This document shows positions 45,541 through 55,246 of a stretch of DNA of 64,000 nucleotides, piece after piece; within the stretch, counting starts at the first letter, position 1, and each line of letters begins with the position of its first letter. Position numbers and translations under genes: made by a program. The notes below the pieces were generated by a model, which saw nothing but the letters and a program-made list of their open reading frames with translations, searched no databases and was not told the DNA's origin. The stretch spans positions 3,251,001-3,315,000 of the forward strand of contig NZ_CP053746.1 in NCBI RefSeq assembly GCF_013201545.1, read 5' to 3'. Origin of the DNA: Pseudomonas graminis. GTDB lineage: Bacteria; Pseudomonadota; Gammaproteobacteria; Pseudomonadales; Pseudomonadaceae.

Positions 45541-46467
45541 ATGAATACCCAAGTCCGTTTTACCTCACTCGCCCTGGCCCTGATGCTGAGCAGCGGCGCC
45601 GCCCTGGCCGCCGACCTGAAGATCGGCGTGTCCATGTCGCAGTTCGATGACACCTACCTGACCTACATGCGCGAGGACATGGACAAGAAAGTCAAAGCCA
45701 TGGGCGGCGTCGATCTGCAGTTCGTCGATGGCCGCAATGACGTGAACAAACAGCTCGATCAGGTGCAGGAGCTGATTGGCAAGAAGGTCGACGCACTGAT
45801 CGTCAACCCCGTCGACACCGAAGCCACCGTAAAAATCACCAAGGCCGCCACAGATGCCGGCATTCCGCTGGTCTACGTCAACCGCCGGCCGGACGATCCG
45901 AAGCTGCCCGCAGGCGTCGCCTCTGTGACCTCCGACGACAAAGAAGCCGGTCGCATGCAGATGGAGTATCTGGCCAAGAAAATGGACGGCAAAGGCAACG
46001 TCGTCATCTTGCTCGGTGAGCTGGCGAACAATTCGACACGCGACCGCACTGCAGGGGTCAAGGAAGTCCTGAAAAACTACCCCAATATCAAGGTGACCCA
46101 CGAGCAGACCGGCGCCTGGCAGCGGCAGAAAGGCATGGACGTCACCAATGACTGGCTGACCCAGGGCCGCGACTTCAAGGCGGTCATCTCCAACAACGAC
46201 GAAATGGCCATCGGCGCCGCCATGGCCCTCAAGCAGGCCGGTAAAAAGGGTGAGGTGTTCGTCGCCGGTGTCGATGGCACGCCCGACGGCCTGAGCGCCG
46301 TCAAGAAAGGCGACCTCTCCGTCTCGGTGTTCCAGGATGCCAAGGGGCAGGGCGAGGGTGCAATTGATGCTGCCGTGAAACTGGCGAAGAAGGAAACGCT
46401 GCCCGAACAGGCCATCGTGATTCCTTTCAAGCTGATCACGCCGGACAACGTCAACACCTTCAAATAA
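45541..46467 (+). CDS. Sugar/inositol ABC transporter periplasmic binding protein
   Basis: 308 residues from ATG 45541, with GGAGA ahead of it. A Sec signal peptide (FTSLALALMLSSGAALAA) precedes a mature type I periplasmic fold of the ribose/inositol class: DDTYLTYMREDMDKK, VDALIVNPVDTEATVKITKAA, IPLVYVNRRP, NNDEMAIGAAMALKQAG and VAGVDGTPDGL. The inositol-binding IatA/IbpA type is likely by context. It starts the three-gene transporter block. Confidence 0.9.
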   Translation: MNTQVRFTSLALALMLSSGAALAADLKIGVSMSQFDDTYLTYMREDMDKKVKAMGGVDLQFVDGRNDVNKQLDQVQELIGKKVDALIVNPVDTEATVKITKAATDAGIPLVYVNRRPDDPKLPAGVASVTSDDKEAGRMQMEYLAKKMDGKGNVVILLGELANNSTRDRTAGVKEVLKNYPNIKVTHEQTGAWQRQKGMDVTNDWLTQGRDFKAVISNNDEMAIGAAMALKQAGKKGEVFVAGVDGTPDGLSAVKKGDLSVSVFQDAKGQGEGAIDAAVKLAKKETLPEQAIVIPFKLITPDNVNTFK

Positions 46468-46552
46468 CCGCTGACCTCACACCGACTGACAACCGGCAGA
46501 GCACCGCCTGGCCGTGCCTCTGCCGACCCTGTCACCCGAGGAGCCTGTGACC

Positions 46553-48115
46553 ATGTTCTCTTCCACAACCGCTTCGGCTTCAACGCACCCGCCCGTCTCC
46601 GGGGCGGCGAACGAAGCCGAGCCCTCTTATCTGCTGGAAATCACCAACATCAGCAAGGGTTTCCCCGGGGTGGTAGCGCTGGACAATGTGCAACTGCGCA
46701 TGCGGCCCGGCAGCGTCTTGGCGCTGATGGGCGAGAACGGCGCGGGCAAGTCCACGCTGATGAAGATCATCGCCGGCATCTACCAGCCCGACACCGGCGA
46801 AATCCGCCTGCGCGGCAAGCCGGTGGTGTTTCAGTCGCCGCTGGCGGCGCTGCAATCGGGCATTGCCATGATCCATCAGGAGCTCAACCTGATGCCGCAC
46901 ATGAGCATTGCCGAGAACATCTGGATCGGCCGCGAGCAGCTTAACGGCCTGCACATGGTCGATCACCGCGCGATGCATCGCTGCACGGAAGAATTGCTCG
47001 AACGCCTGCGCATCAACCTCGATCCGGAAGAAATGGTCGGCAACCTGAGCATCGCCGAGCGGCAGATGGTCGAGATCGCCAAGGCCGTTTCCTACGACTC
47101 CGACGTGCTGATCATGGACGAGCCGACGTCCGCCATCACCGAGACGGAGGTGGCCCACCTGTTTTCGATCATTGCCGACCTGCGCGCCCAGGGTAAGGGC
47201 ATCATCTACATCACCCACAAGATGAACGAAGTGTTCGCCATTGCCGATGAAGTGGCGGTGTTCCGCGACGGCGCCTACATCGGCCTGCAGCGAGCCGACA
47301 GCATGAACGGCGACAGCCTGATTTCCATGATGGTCGGCCGTGAACTGACCCAGTTGTTTCCTGAACGCGACCAGCCCGTGGGCAAGCTACTGCTGTCGGT
47401 GCGCGACCTGGCGCTGGACGGTGTGTTCGACGGCGTGTCGTTTGATCTGCACGCGGGGGAGGTGCTTGGCATCGCCGGGCTGATGGGCTCGGGACGCACC
47501 AACGTCGCTGAAACGATCTTCGGCATCACCCCGAGCACGCGCGGGGAAATCCTCCTCGACGGCACGCCGATCCGTGTCAGCGACCCGCACTTTGCCATCG
47601 AGAAAGGCTTCGCGCTGCTCACCGAAGACCGCAAGCTCAGCGGCCTGTTTCCATGCCTGTCGGTGCTGGAAAACATGGAAATGGCCGTGCTGCGCCATTA
47701 TGTGGGCAACGGCTTTGTCCATCAGAAAGCCCTGCGCGTGCTGTGCGAAGACATGTGCAAAAAGCTGCGGGTAAAGACGCCGTCCCTGGAGCAGTGCATC
47801 GATACGCTGTCCGGCGGCAATCAGCAGAAGGCGTTGCTGGCGCGCTGGCTGATGACCAACCCGCGGGTGCTGATTCTCGATGAGCCGACCCGTGGCATCG
47901 ACGTCGGCGCCAAGGCCGAGATCTACCGGCTGATTTCCCTGCTCGCCAGCGAAGGCATGGCGGTGATCATGATTTCGTCCGAGCTGCCGGAAGTGCTGGG
48001 CATGAGCGACCGGGTCATGGTCATGCACGAAGGCGAAATGATGGGCACCCTCGACCGCGCCGAGGCCACTCAGGAACGGGTCATGCACCTGGCGTCCGGA
48101 AACCCTGTTCACTGA
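46553..48115 (+). CDS. Sugar ABC transporter ATP-binding protein, two nucleotide domains
   Basis: 520 residues from ATG 46553, with GAGGAG upstream; the open frame before it (46514) is not needed. Two ABC domains: [27 protein letters not shown] and [11 protein letters not shown] in the first; [34 protein letters not shown] and [19 protein letters not shown] in the second, which has a degenerate Walker A, as usual for RbsA/MglA-type proteins. It powers the inositol/ribose-class importer. Confidence 0.92.
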   Translation: MFSSTTASASTHPPVSGAANEAEPSYLLEITNISKGFPGVVALDNVQLRMRPGSVLALMGENGAGKSTLMKIIAGIYQPDTGEIRLRGKPVVFQSPLAALQSGIAMIHQELNLMPHMSIAENIWIGREQLNGLHMVDHRAMHRCTEELLERLRINLDPEEMVGNLSIAERQMVEIAKAVSYDSDVLIMDEPTSAITETEVAHLFSIIADLRAQGKGIIYITHKMNEVFAIADEVAVFRDGAYIGLQRADSMNGDSLISMMVGRELTQLFPERDQPVGKLLLSVRDLALDGVFDGVSFDLHAGEVLGIAGLMGSGRTNVAETIFGITPSTRGEILLDGTPIRVSDPHFAIEKGFALLTEDRKLSGLFPCLSVLENMEMAVLRHYVGNGFVHQKALRVLCEDMCKKLRVKTPSLEQCIDTLSGGNQQKALLARWLMTNPRVLILDEPTRGIDVGAKAEIYRLISLLASEGMAVIMISSELPEVLGMSDRVMVMHEGEMMGTLDRAEATQERVMHLASGNPVH

Positions 48116-48191
48116 ATTTCGGGCTGTTGAAGCTCCAATTCGAGCACTGCGCCACGCCCCCAGTAGGGTCGAAAAAGAACAAGAGGCACAC

Positions 48192-49220
48192 ATGAAGATG
48201 AACGCGATGCTGGAAAACAAACCTGCGCTGGCGCCCCGCAAGCACAAGCGCCGGCTGCCCACCGAACTGAGCATTTTCCTGGTGCTGATCGGCATTGGCC
48301 TGATTTTCGAGCTGTTCGGCTGGATCGTCCGCGATCAGAGCTTTCTGATGAATTCCCAGCGGCTGGTGCTGATGATTTTGCAGGTGTCGATCATCGGCCT
48401 GCTGGCGATCGGCGTGACCCAAGTCATCATCACCACCGGCATCGACTTGTCGTCAGGCTCGGTGCTGGCGCTGTCAGCGATGATTGCTGCCAGCCTGGCG
48501 CAGTCGTCGGACTACACCCGCGCGGTGTTTCCGTCGCTGACCGATCTGCCAGTGTGGGCGCCGGTGATCGCGGGGCTCGGGGTGGGGCTGCTTGCTGGTG
48601 CGATCAACGGCAGCATCATCGCCATCACCGGCATCCCGCCATTCATTGCCACACTGGGGATGATGGTCTCGGCGCGGGGCCTGGCCCGCTACTACACGGG
48701 TGGTCAGCCGGTGAGCATGCTGAATGATTCCTACACGGCGATCGGCCAGGGCGCCATGCCTGTCATCATCTTTCTGGTGGTGGCGGTGATTTTTCACATC
48801 GCCCTGCGTTACACCAAGTACGGCAAATACACCTACGCCATCGGCGGCAACATGCAGGCGGCGCGCACCTCGGGGATCAACGTCAAGCGTCACCTGATCA
48901 TTGTCTACAGCATCGCCGGTCTGTTGGCAGGGCTGGCCGGGGTAGTGGCGTCGGCGCGGGCAGCCACCGGGCAGGCCGGCATGGGCGTTTCCTACGAACT
49001 GGACGCCATTGCCGCTGCGGTCATCGGCGGCACGAGTCTGGCCGGGGGCGTCGGGCGGATCACCGGCACGGTCATCGGCGCCTTGATTCTCGGTGTCATG
49101 GCCAGCGGCTTCACCTTCGTCGGCGTCGATGCCTACGTCCAGGACATCATCAAGGGCCTGATCATCGTCGTCGCCGTGGTCATCGATCAGTACCGCAACA
49201 AGCGCAAGCTCAAGCGCTAA
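48192..49220 (+). CDS. Sugar ABC transporter permease, RbsC type
   Basis: 342 residues with about ten helices. GVTQVIITTGIDLSSGSVLALSAMIAA, NGSIIAITGIPPFIATLGMM and GVVASARAATGQAGMGVSYELDAIAAAVIGGTSLAGGVGRITGT are the RbsC-family signatures. It is the membrane channel of the importer and the last gene of the block, ending 18 bases before the terminator stem. Confidence 0.9.
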   Translation: MKMNAMLENKPALAPRKHKRRLPTELSIFLVLIGIGLIFELFGWIVRDQSFLMNSQRLVLMILQVSIIGLLAIGVTQVIITTGIDLSSGSVLALSAMIAASLAQSSDYTRAVFPSLTDLPVWAPVIAGLGVGLLAGAINGSIIAITGIPPFIATLGMMVSARGLARYYTGGQPVSMLNDSYTAIGQGAMPVIIFLVVAVIFHIALRYTKYGKYTYAIGGNMQAARTSGINVKRHLIIVYSIAGLLAGLAGVVASARAATGQAGMGVSYELDAIAAAVIGGTSLAGGVGRITGTVIGALILGVMASGFTFVGVDAYVQDIIKGLIIVVAVVIDQYRNKRKLKR

Positions 49221-49238
49221 GCTATAGACGTGCTGCTT

Positions 49239-49269
49239 AAAGGGCCTGATATCAGGCCCTTTTCGTTTT
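49239..49269 (+). terminator. Intrinsic terminator of the inositol operon
   Basis: AAAGGGCCTGAT and ATCAGGCCCTTT form a perfect 12-bp inverted repeat, followed by a T-rich tail (TCGTTTTT). Confidence 0.9.
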
Positions 49270-49566
49270 TCATCGGTTTGAACCGATCACGCAATGGCCG
49301 GTCAGACACCATCTGCCGCTTTTCGAGCGCACCCCGACCGGGCGAGCATGTGTTGAAATCCCGGCGCGACCCAATGCCGTCGGGTATTCAAGCCCTTGTT
49401 GGACGAATCCTGATCAATTATGTTGCCGAGTACCGAACCCGGCCTTAGACTGCCGCCCCTCGTAAATTGAGTGCCAAGTGGCGCTTCGAGACTACGGCGC
49501 TCTTTATGCCAGGTTGAGGCGCACCTTTGAGATCGCCTTAATGCACGTTTTTTTATAGAGAAATCA
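49270..49566. promoter_or_regulatory. Intergenic region before the DksA2-like gene
   Basis: About 300 bases with no supported gene. It should hold the dksA2-like promoter near 49500-49566, where AT-rich sequence begins. I saw no Zur-like palindrome or other clear operator. Confidence 0.4.
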
Positions 49567-49971
49567 ATGACCAAGGAAAAGTTGCTGGCGATGCCGGCCG
49601 ATGACTACATGAACGCCGAGCAGCACGCGTTCTTCGTCGACCTGTTGCAAGCCATGAAAGTCGAAATCCACGAGCGCATCGAGCAGAGCCGTATCGCGAT
49701 CGAAAGCCTGGACACCCCGGCTGACCCAGCCGACGCCGCTTCCGTGGAAGAAGAGCGTCACTGGCTGGTGAACGTGATTGACCGTGACCAGCGCATGCTG
49801 CCTCAACTGGAAATGGCCTTGAGCCGCATCGCTGACGACAGCTTCGGCTGGTGCGAAGACAGCGGCGAGCCGATTGGCCTCAAGCGCCTGCTGATCAGCC
49901 CGACCACCAAGTACTGCATCGAAGCTCAGGAACGCCACGAGCAAATCGACCGCCACCAGCGTCAGGCGTGA
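49567..49971 (+). CDS. DksA2-like RNA polymerase-binding transcription factor, two-cysteine type
   Basis: 134 residues, same length as P. aeruginosa DksA2. A coiled-coil (residues ~25-80) is followed by the zinc-finger region FGWCEDSGEPIGLKRLLISPTTKYCIEAQE. Classical DksA has C-x2-C-x17-C-x2-C, but here only the first Cys of each pair remains (C..S and C..A). This is like DksA2, which replaces zinc-dependent DksA under zinc starvation and works with ppGpp on RNA polymerase. No operon partner; a chemoreceptor gene follows ~180 bp later. Confidence 0.88.
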   Translation: MTKEKLLAMPADDYMNAEQHAFFVDLLQAMKVEIHERIEQSRIAIESLDTPADPADAASVEEERHWLVNVIDRDQRMLPQLEMALSRIADDSFGWCEDSGEPIGLKRLLISPTTKYCIEAQERHEQIDRHQRQA

Positions 49972-50154
49972 TCCCTCGGGTTCGACCGCCTGCAACGGGT
50001 GGTCGAGCCGTTCCATTGCGCACCGTCTACTGCGCCCATTCAAGTTCCCCGTCACCGCACATTCCGACCGACCACCACCAATGACTCATGGCGCATGGCC
50101 GCTATTTGGGCGTCTAATGCTTTCACAATAATGAAAGCAGGGCAGGTCCCGGAC

Positions 50155-51777
50155 ATGGATGCGAAAGGTCGTCACGCAGCAACACCCTCCCACCCCGCGC
50201 ACGCGTCTGCTGACGGGCAGGTTCGTACCGGTTCGCGCTGGCTGACGCCCGCCCTGCAAAGCCTTGGTCTGTGCCTGCTGTTTGCGGCGATGGCCTGGTT
50301 CGATGTATCTGTCTATGTGAGTCTGCCCGTTGCGCTGTTGGTCTTGTGGTTACCAGCGCTGTTCGCCAAACGAACGCCAGAGACCGTGGCAGGTACGAGC
50401 GAAGACGGCATGACACGTCTGACCCAGGATCTGTCCCGAAGCACCAGTCACAACGCGTTGTCTGCTGCGGCCGTAGCGTTTTCCGTCAGGCAACTGGCGG
50501 GCAAGCTGCAGTCCCAGGTCAATGCGGCCGAGCAAATCGTCAGCAGCGCTGATGTGATGATCACCACCGAGCGCGCCACGTCGACCCTGAGCCAGCAAGC
50601 GCTCAGCGCCGCCAGTCAGGCGCGGGAGAGCAGCGGTGCCGGGCTCAGCGTCCTCAATGAATCCATTGGTCTGATGCACCAACTGAGTGAACGGGCCGAC
50701 AGCAGCCGTGAACTGATCGAAGCACTCAGCCAGCGCAGCGAAGACATTCAGCGTGTCACGGCGGTGATCCAGTCCATCGCCAGCCAGACCAATCTGCTCG
50801 CCCTGAACGCTGCCATCGAAGCCGCGCGCGCCGGTGAACACGGCCGTGGCTTTGCCGTGGTGGCCGATGAAGTGCGCGGGCTGGCCGGGCGCACCGCGAC
50901 GGCGACCAATGAGGTAGGGGAGATGGTGGTTGATATTCAGCAGCGCACCCGTCAGGTGGTCGAGCAGATTCGCCAGTTGTCGGGCGACTTGAGTGGCGGC
51001 GTGGCCCAGGTTGAATCCACCGGGAAGCAGTTGGCGAACATCGCCGAGCTGGCCGTTGGCGTCGAGCAACAGGTCGGTGAAATCGCACGGGGCGCCCAGA
51101 CCAATCAGGAACAATTGAGCAGCCTGTTCGTGGCCGTCGAGCAAATGCGCAGCGACCTTGCCGTCAGCGATGACCAGACCCGGCGCCTGGCGCAGTCGGC
51201 GTTGCAAATGGAAGAACAGGCGGAAACCATCAGCGAACGCCTGGCCCAGGTCGGCCTCGATGACTACCACCAGCGCATTTATGACCTTGCCCGGGAAGGC
51301 GCCGGCCAGATTGCCGCGAAGTTCGAGCAAGACATCGATCAGGGCCGGGTCAGCCTGACCGACCTGTTCGACCGCACCTATCAGCCCATCGCCAACACTT
51401 CGCCGGCCAAGTATCAGACGCGCTTCGACCGCTACACCGATCAGACGCTGCCGGCCATTCAAGAGCCGCTGCTGACCCGTCATGAAGGGCTGGTTTTTGC
51501 CATCGCTTGCACCCAGCAGGGTTACGTGCCGACCCACAATCAGGTGTTCAGCCGACCGTTGACGGGCGACACGGCGGTCGACGCGATAAACAACCGTACC
51601 AAACGCAAATTCGACGACCGCACCGGCATCCGCTGCGGCAGTCACCAGCAGCCGGTTCTGTTGCAGACCTACACCCGCGACACCGGCGAACTGATGCACG
51701 ATCTTTCCGTGCCCATCATCGTCAAGGGCCGGCATTGGGGCGGGCTGCGGCTGGGCTATAGGCCGGAGAAAAGCTGA
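50155..51777 (+). CDS. Methyl-accepting chemotaxis protein with C-terminal sensor-like region
   Basis: About 540 residues from ATG 50155; ATG 50131 and 50095 are alternatives with no clear site. Two close membrane helices (~40-80: [32 protein letters not shown]) leave almost no periplasmic part. The signalling hairpin [37 protein letters not shown] sits at ~205-240. After it, ~160 more residues form a C-terminal region ending [50 protein letters not shown], like an intracellular cache/PAS-type sensor. Such receptors probably sense cytoplasmic signals. Ligand unknown. Confidence 0.85.
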   Translation: MDAKGRHAATPSHPAHASADGQVRTGSRWLTPALQSLGLCLLFAAMAWFDVSVYVSLPVALLVLWLPALFAKRTPETVAGTSEDGMTRLTQDLSRSTSHNALSAAAVAFSVRQLAGKLQSQVNAAEQIVSSADVMITTERATSTLSQQALSAASQARESSGAGLSVLNESIGLMHQLSERADSSRELIEALSQRSEDIQRVTAVIQSIASQTNLLALNAAIEAARAGEHGRGFAVVADEVRGLAGRTATATNEVGEMVVDIQQRTRQVVEQIRQLSGDLSGGVAQVESTGKQLANIAELAVGVEQQVGEIARGAQTNQEQLSSLFVAVEQMRSDLAVSDDQTRRLAQSALQMEEQAETISERLAQVGLDDYHQRIYDLAREGAGQIAAKFEQDIDQGRVSLTDLFDRTYQPIANTSPAKYQTRFDRYTDQTLPAIQEPLLTRHEGLVFAIACTQQGYVPTHNQVFSRPLTGDTAVDAINNRTKRKFDDRTGIRCGSHQQPVLLQTYTRDTGELMHDLSVPIIVKGRHWGGLRLGYRPEKS

Positions 51778-51782
51778 ATATC

Positions 51783-51883
51783 AAGCTGCAAGCTGCAAGC
51801 TGCAAGCTGCAAGTGAAGAGCAATGAGCGATGATCGAGCGTCTTGTGGCTTGTGGCTTGCCGCTTGAAGCTTGCAGCTCTTCG
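51783..51883. repeat. Four AAGCTGC tandem units with inverted partner
   Basis: AAGCTGC occurs four times in a row (51783-51810). About 40 bases later GGCTTGTGGCTTGCCGCTTGAAGCTTGCAGC is an imperfect inverse match, so the region can form a long hairpin. It directly follows the chemoreceptor stop and may act as a terminator. Confidence 0.7.
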
Positions 51884-52055
51884 CGGAGCGTTAGTTGTGC
51901 GAACTAGGCCCTTTAATTATTTAACCGTCCGATATTGGAGTAGGACGCGTCTGAAGTGCAGTTCCATCGGTTGACGGAGCGTCAACTGCGATCATCCTGT
52001 GAGTATATGTCCGAATATGTAAGTACTTGTTCGGGACTCATGTCAGTACTCACGG

Positions 52056-53528
52056 ATGAATCAAATGACAAAAATATCCAATACCCACGTAGCAAGCGAT
52101 TCCCGCACCGACGCGCCCCAAGTCACCGTTCGCCTCGGCGTGTTCTTCGACGGGACCGGTAATAATCGGGTCAATAGCCAGATAGGCGCCGACTGCCAAG
52201 CCATGGCGGAAGTGAATGGCGGCGTGCATACAAAAGAGTGCGGGGGGCGACACACTGACCCTGGCAGCAGTTACAGCAACAGCCTCACCAATATCGCGAG
52301 ACTGGCCGGCTTATATGCACGCCAACGCAAGGCGATCATTAACGCCGATGGCGCTTATGTGTACGGCGCGGTGTATGTCAGTGGTGTTGGTACTACCTCT
52401 GGCGGGCGCGATTCCCGCCTGTCGGGTCAGGGCTTTGGGCGCGGTACTACCGGCGTGGTGGCGAAAGTGTCGTGGGGCATCAAAAAACTTGCCGACGAAC
52501 TCCACATGTTTGAGAGCGATAACCCGGGTTGTGTCATCGGGGCGCTGGAACTGGACGTGTTTGGCTTCAGTCGGGGTGCGGCGTCGGCCCGGCATCTGGC
52601 CAACGAAGTGCTGAAAAAATCCCGGGGCGCGCTGGACCCGGTCCTCGATCCCCGCAAGCTGCCGCTGTCGGACAGCTTTTCATGGGCCAGCGGCAGCGTG
52701 CGGCTGAAGGTCATTGGGCTGTTCGATACGGTGGCCGCCGTGGGCGGGATTTCCGACCTGGGTAGCGTTCGCGATGCCGTCAATAAACGGGTCAATCTGT
52801 TTCTGCCGCCAGGGTGTGCGCAGCAGGTGCTGCACCTGGTCGCCGGCGACGAGCATCGGCGCAACTTTGTGCTTAACAGCGTCAAGCCCGACTGGCCCCG
52901 GGAAATCGTGCTCCCCGGCAGCCATTCGGACATCGGCGGCGGCTACCAGCCCCAGGAAGTGGAGAAAGTGTCGTTGTTCCGGCCTCGCCGCAGTCTGGTC
53001 AGCGTCAACACGCCGTACGACGCCACAGATGCCTGGCAGCAGGCCCACGCCGAGCTGTCAACGCTCGATGCACAACGCTTGCTCGACCCTGCGGATGAAA
53101 GCGCCTCGCTGGGGGTGGAGTGTTTCGAGCGGTTCGGCAGCACCTCACGAGGCGTCAAGACAGTCGTCGCGACAGTGACGCTGGAACGCCGTGTCTACAA
53201 CCATCTTGCGCTGGTTTATCTGCGGGTGATGCACGCGCTGGCGAGCGAAGAGGGCGTGCCGTTCGTGCCCATCAAGGACTCCGCGGAAATAAGCCTGCCA
53301 CCGGAGTTGCGTCCCATTGCCGCCAAGCTGCTGAGTCACGCTAAAGGTGAGGGCGGTGCGTTGAGTGATGCCGAGCGAACCCTGTTGTACCGGCGCTACA
53401 TCCATCGCTCGGCCCACTGGAACAATGCCCGACGCGACGCGCTGGTGGACGGGTTGTTCGTGCATGCCCCTGCGCTCGAAGGGCGGCAGATGTTTACCAA
53501 TATGGGTCAGCCCGGTTATCCACAGTGA
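52056..53528 (+). CDS. DUF2235 lipase, Tle1-like type VI effector candidate
   Basis: 490 residues. VRLGVFFDGTGNNR near the N terminus and DVFGFSRGAASARH (G-x-S-x-G nucleophile, about residue 175) are the DUF2235 / Tle1 signature. GLFDTVAAVGG and SHSDIGGGYQP carry the likely catalytic Asp and His-Asp region. Tle1 proteins are phospholipases A delivered by type VI secretion into rival cells. No vgrG, PAAR, tap adaptor or clear immunity gene lies next to it. The upstream region is AT-rich with no good ribosome site before ATG 52056. It could also be a self-contained intracellular lipase. Confidence 0.75.
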   Translation: MNQMTKISNTHVASDSRTDAPQVTVRLGVFFDGTGNNRVNSQIGADCQAMAEVNGGVHTKECGGRHTDPGSSYSNSLTNIARLAGLYARQRKAIINADGAYVYGAVYVSGVGTTSGGRDSRLSGQGFGRGTTGVVAKVSWGIKKLADELHMFESDNPGCVIGALELDVFGFSRGAASARHLANEVLKKSRGALDPVLDPRKLPLSDSFSWASGSVRLKVIGLFDTVAAVGGISDLGSVRDAVNKRVNLFLPPGCAQQVLHLVAGDEHRRNFVLNSVKPDWPREIVLPGSHSDIGGGYQPQEVEKVSLFRPRRSLVSVNTPYDATDAWQQAHAELSTLDAQRLLDPADESASLGVECFERFGSTSRGVKTVVATVTLERRVYNHLALVYLRVMHALASEEGVPFVPIKDSAEISLPPELRPIAAKLLSHAKGEGGALSDAERTLLYRRYIHRSAHWNNARRDALVDGLFVHAPALEGRQMFTNMGQPGYPQ

Positions 53529-53574
53529 GCAGAGCGCATCAAACCAACCGGTGGCGATGATGGCGGATCAGGAA

Positions 53575-53605
53575 AAAAATGACGGCCTCCAGGGCCGTCA
53601 TTTTT
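53575..53605. terminator. Bidirectional terminator between lipase and DUF2789 genes
   Basis: TGACGGCC and GGCCGTCA pair around TCCAG, extended by AAAAA and TTTTT, giving U-runs on both strands. It sits between two converging genes. Confidence 0.85.
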
Positions 53606-53619
53606 ATACGTGCGACGTG

Positions 53620-53856
53620 TCAGGTCGGTGTGTGCAGCAACACGTTCAGCTCGTCGACGATGGGCGCCCAATCGTCATCCAGCTGGATTTTTTCCTTGAG
53701 CAGCGCACCTTGATTCGGCGTCCAGAACTCGGCTTCGGACACTTTCACACCTTCAGGCAGCTGATGCTCGGAGACGAATGCGTCGATGCTGGCCTCATCG
53801 GACTCCAGCCCCAGTTGTTCAAACAACAGCTCAAGCGACGGTGTCATGATTTCCAT
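53620..53856 (-). CDS. DUF2789 family protein
   Basis: 78 residues from ATG 53856, preceded by GGGAG. LELLFEQLGLESDEASIDAFVSEHQLP and FWTPNQGALLKEKIQLDDDWAPIVDELNVLL match the small DUF2789 family of proteobacteria, of unknown function. It is small and acidic, with no signal or membrane helix. The adjacent lipase is on the opposite strand and an immunity role is not suggested by its sequence. Confidence 0.85.
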   Translation of the reverse strand: MEIMTPSLELLFEQLGLESDEASIDAFVSEHQLPEGVKVSEAEFWTPNQGALLKEKIQLDDDWAPIVDELNVLLHTPT

Positions 53857-53989
53857 TTTTTCTCCCGGACGGGTCGAGGACCCGGATTGGCGTGGTCAGT
53901 GAGTAACCTTCTGTTGCATGGGAGTGCCCGGAACGGACAAGAGTTCTAACTGATTGCCTGAAGGGCCGCCGACGCACCACGCGCTTTTA

Positions 53990-54082
53990 GCAGGACTGGC
54001 GTTAGCCGGGAAAGCGTCAGGTGTCACACCGCGAAATCGAGGGTGTCCAATCAGGCTTCTTCCCGGCTGAAGCCGGTCCCAC
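53990..54082. repeat. Inverted pair of REP sequences
   Basis: A degenerate REP at 53990-54012 and a good one at 54060-54082 (TTCCCGGCTGAAGCCGGTCC) face each other. The 53857-54307 region otherwise holds no gene; the hairpin 54256-54281 is listed separately. Confidence 0.75.
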
Positions 54083-54255
54083 TAAAACATTCCATAGCGT
54101 CTTACTGTGTGGAGTCAGGTCAACTGAAACACCCTACGGCGTCAAAAACGTCATCACTGCGGACGAAAGGGATATATCCCCTATAGACTCACTGCCGGTA
54201 GAATCCATGCACACGCCAGCGTCCGGTTTCAGGGCGCACCCTTTCTCGTTTCTTT

Positions 54256-54281
54256 CTCGCCCGGTTCGCTGTACGGGCGAG
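54256..54281 (+). promoter_or_regulatory. Leader hairpin before the unknown gene
   Basis: CTCGCCCG and CGGGCGAG form an 8-bp stem with a 10-base loop, 26 bases before the likely start at 54308 and 13 before GGGAG. It could affect translation. Confidence 0.45.
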
Positions 54282-54307
54282 TTCCTATCATGTTGGGAGT
54301 TTGTACA

Positions 54308-54775
54308 TTGGCAGTAGGTAATCTGGATACCCATGCGTTATTCGTGCTCGGCGACGTGCGCGCAAAGTTGGTGAAGCTGTTCCAGGCGCGATTCGTTTAT
54401 GTCATCGAACAATCCCCTGAAGGCATCTACATGTCTGAGATCGACACCGAAACCGCACTGGTGGTCGATGACAAACCCGGGCTGGACTTGAAGGTGGGCG
54501 ACCACTTCCGTGCTTCGGTGTTGCCCAGCCGCGAGGGCGGCAAGTTCGAAATCCGTTTCCGTGACATCAAGATGACCATCTACGGCCTGGGCGAATACGC
54601 GTTTGTCGAAGTCCCCGAAGGCCACGGCATCGTCTTCAAAGAGTCCCACAGCATCTTCATGGTGTTTGCCGCCCACGAACAGATCCAGTCCGGCCTGAGC
54701 AAAGTCCTCAAAGCAGCGACCGCCAAAGCAGCCAAATGGCGCAAGGGCGAACTGACGTTCAAGGCCAGCGAATAA
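54308..54775 (+). CDS. Conserved protein of unknown function
   Basis: 155 residues from TTG 54308, chosen because GGGAG lies 8 bases upstream; ATG 54290 is the alternative. The sequence begins MAVGNLDTHALFVLGDVRAKLVKLFQARFVYVI and contains LKVGDHFRASVLPSREGGKFEIRFRDI, YAFVEVPEGHGIVF and a C-terminal Lys/Ala-rich helix. I do not recognise a domain. It has no signal peptide or membrane helix and looks like a compact cytoplasmic protein, likely beta-rich in the middle. No operon partners. Confidence 0.6.
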   Translation: MAVGNLDTHALFVLGDVRAKLVKLFQARFVYVIEQSPEGIYMSEIDTETALVVDDKPGLDLKVGDHFRASVLPSREGGKFEIRFRDIKMTIYGLGEYAFVEVPEGHGIVFKESHSIFMVFAAHEQIQSGLSKVLKAATAKAAKWRKGELTFKASE

Positions 54776-54880
54776 GAGCACCCCTTCAGCAGAACCTGCA
54801 CACGGACCGCGCCCACATCCCCCACGTACCAAGCGGCGGGTGACGGGGCCGCCTGCGCGATGAAAATCCGCAGACCGGGC

Positions 54881-55246
54881 TCAATGCCCCTGCTGTCTGC
54901 CGTCGCTGACCTCGGGTGGCACGTCGTCACCGGCCATGCGCTTGCGGAACAGCCCGGTGCGCGCCAGCAGCAAAGTGGTCACGGGGACGGTGATTGCGAG
55001 CAGGATCGGGATCAGCCAGGCATGCAACACGGGCCCGTCCTTCAGTGCCGAGAAGTAGATGATCGACGCCAGCGCCACGCACCATGCGCCGAGGGTCGAG
55101 GCCAGCGCGGGCGGGTGCATGCGCTGGAAAAAGTCCTTCAGGCGCAACAGACCCAACGCGCCGATCAGGCCGAACAGACTGCTGAGCACCAGCAGGGCGG
55201 CGGTCAGCACTTCGACCCAGAACGGCAGAACCTGCAACGAATTCAT
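54881..55246 (-). CDS. mnhG: Na+/H+ antiporter subunit G (MrpG/MnhG)
   Basis: 121 residues with three helices. PFWVEVLTAALLVLSSLFGLIGALGLLRLKDFFQRMHPPALASTLGAWCVALAS is the MnhG/PhaG signature. It is last of the six-gene Mrp operon, overlapping the mrpF stop by 4 bases. The C-terminus is polar (VPPEVSDGRQQGH). Confidence 0.9.
   Translation of the reverse strand: MNSLQVLPFWVEVLTAALLVLSSLFGLIGALGLLRLKDFFQRMHPPALASTLGAWCVALASIIYFSALKDGPVLHAWLIPILLAITVPVTTLLLARTGLFRKRMAGDDVPPEVSDGRQQGH

Noticed and set aside
51783..51810. CRISPR-like tandem repeat
   Set aside because: The repeats are contiguous heptamers without spacers, and no cas genes are seen.
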